The notes under the pieces were generated by a model. It was given only the letters and a program-made list of their open reading frames with translations, ran no database searches and was not told the DNA's origin. The position numbers were made by a program, and so were the translations under genes. DNA of 64,000 nt from Pontibacter qinzhouensis (GTDB taxonomy: Bacteria; Bacteroidota; Bacteroidia; Cytophagales; Hymenobacteraceae), in contig NZ_VRTY01000008.1 of NCBI RefSeq assembly GCF_008017455.1, forward strand, positions 28,355-92,354. Direction: 5' to 3'. This document shows positions 63,126 through 64,000 of the stretch, one piece after another; position 1 is the stretch's first letter; each line of letters begins with the position of its first letter.

Positions 63126-64000
63126 ATGGCAGAGAATAACAATAAAGGCAATAACAACAAAAAGAAGAAGCCAATCATACCAAACACCCCGCCACGGCCA
63201 ACCATGCAGTTGTGGATGCTGGCCGTACTGATTCTGCTGATTTTCGGACTAACCTACCTCAACAAGAGCAGTGCCTCCAAAGAAACGACTCAAAGAGCTT
63301 TCGAAGAGATGCTGCTTAGCAACGATATCCGCAAGGTAGACATCGTAAACAACAACCTGGTTGAGATTTACCTGAAAGAAGAGGCCCTGAACAACGACAA
63401 ATACAAGTCGGAGCTCGATGCCCGTGGTAACTTCAGCATGGGGCAGCAAGGGCCGCATTATCACTTCAATATTATTTCTCCGGAAATATTTAAAGAAGAC
63501 CTCGACAAGCTGCAGGCTAACATACCCAAAGAGCAACAGATACCCTACAACGTAATTTCCAGAACCGGCTTCATGGACTTTTTCGCCACCTGGGGATTCT
63601 TTATACTACTGCTATTTGGTTTCTGGTTCCTGATGCGCCGCGTAACAGCCGGTGGTGCAGGAGGCCAGATCTTTAACATTGGTAAATCAAAGGCAGCTCT
63701 TTTTGATGCTGAAAACAAGGTGAAGATCACGTTTAAGGATGTGGCTGGCCTGGAAGAAGCAAAAGAAGAGATTCAGGAGATTGTAGAATTCCTGAAAAAC
63801 CCGGCTAAGTTCACCATACTTGGTGGTAAAATACCAAAAGGTGCTTTGCTGGTAGGCCCTCCGGGAACAGGTAAAACTTTACTGGCAAAAGCCGTAGCCG
63901 GTGAGGCCGACGTACCGTTCTTCTCGCTTTCCGGTTCCGACTTTGTGGAAATGTTTGTGGGTGTGGGTGCCGCACGTGTACGCGACCTGTTTAAGCAGGC
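63126..64000 (+). CDS. ftsH: ATP-dependent zinc metalloprotease FtsH, partial (C-terminus outside window)
   Basis: 291 codons from the ATG at 63126 to the right edge. A polar N-terminus rich in N and K ([14 protein letters not shown]) is longer than in E. coli. Membrane helix 1 is at about 29-47, a periplasmic domain at 50-155 and helix 2 at about 158-176. The AAA+ domain begins with [13 protein letters not shown] and has Walker A GPPGTGKT near residue 247. It is cut before Walker B and the zinc HExxH site. FtsH degrades misassembled membrane and regulatory proteins. Confidence 0.95.
   Translation, partial: MAENNNKGNNNKKKKPIIPNTPPRPTMQLWMLAVLILLIFGLTYLNKSSASKETTQRAFEEMLLSNDIRKVDIVNNNLVEIYLKEEALNNDKYKSELDARGNFSMGQQGPHYHFNIISPEIFKEDLDKLQANIPKEQQIPYNVISRTGFMDFFATWGFFILLLFGFWFLMRRVTAGGAGGQIFNIGKSKAALFDAENKVKITFKDVAGLEEAKEEIQEIVEFLKNPAKFTILGGKIPKGALLVGPPGTGKTLLAKAVAGEADVPFFSLSGSDFVEMFVGVGAARVRDLFKQ

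Noticed and set aside
1..64000. tRNA, rRNA, CRISPR, prophage, complete insertion sequence or secretion/toxin islands
   Set aside because: I looked for these on both strands and saw none. The only transposon-related gene is the partial Rpn nuclease at the left edge.

Overview
The window is a 64 kb piece of a Bacteroidota chromosome. It most resembles Cytophagales of the family Hymenobacteraceae (Pontibacter-like); this rests on gene content and protein style, not on a database search. Diagnostic signs are type IX secretion (T9SS) C-terminal sorting domains, TonB receptors paired with DUF4249 or DUF4374 lipoproteins, GWxTD, DUF5723 and GT117/DUF2723 proteins, a two-gene methylmalonyl-CoA mutase, TAnnTTTG promoter elements and starts without clear Shine-Dalgarno sites. 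I saw no rRNA, tRNA, CRISPR array, phage or complete insertion sequence.

Layout. 1-7 kb: a partial Rpn nuclease, a GH3-like adenylase, OsmC, a PH-like membrane protein, dnaA, and a 5'-nucleotidase split into two adjacent genes. 7-16 kb: a T9SS-secreted protein, an M20 amidohydrolase, mutA and mutB, and a YdjM-type membrane protein. 16-23 kb: small exported proteins, then a metal-uptake-like operon (TonB receptor, DUF4374, PepSY, DUF4198) whose receptor gene carries one in-frame stop. 23-36 kb: DUF5723, a DUF4249/TonB pair, a GH10-like glycosidase, meaB, a small CZB-like protein and a PQQ-type propeller lipoprotein. 36-45 kb: cmk-ispH, adenine deaminase, a TauE/SafE transporter, a histidine kinase/response regulator pair whose sensor is an ethylene-receptor-type domain, and a cysteine/cystathionine synthase. 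45-64 kb: sucD, bacilliredoxin, purD, recQ, kdsD-manC, rlmB, GWxTD, GT117, a second T9SS protein, a TetR/ABC1 pair, birA, rsfS and the start of ftsH.

Most genes are housekeeping; the unusual content lies between them. Nineteen copies of a dispersed repeat, nearly all 57-58 bp, lie only between genes. They have conserved ends (AATTATTC at one, CAAGGGT at the other) and a variable middle, occur in both orientations and are often paired. A second repeat of about 80 bp occurs twice and contains a hairpin whose stem differs by a compensatory G-C to A-T change. REP-like palindromes and degenerate TTAAATGG-type tracts fill other gaps.

Metabolic links: mutA/mutB and meaB serve propionate/methylmalonyl-CoA metabolism and feed succinyl-CoA to the reaction of sucD. 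kdsD and manC make precursors for surface polysaccharides. birA supports biotin-dependent carboxylases, possibly including the one upstream of the mutase.
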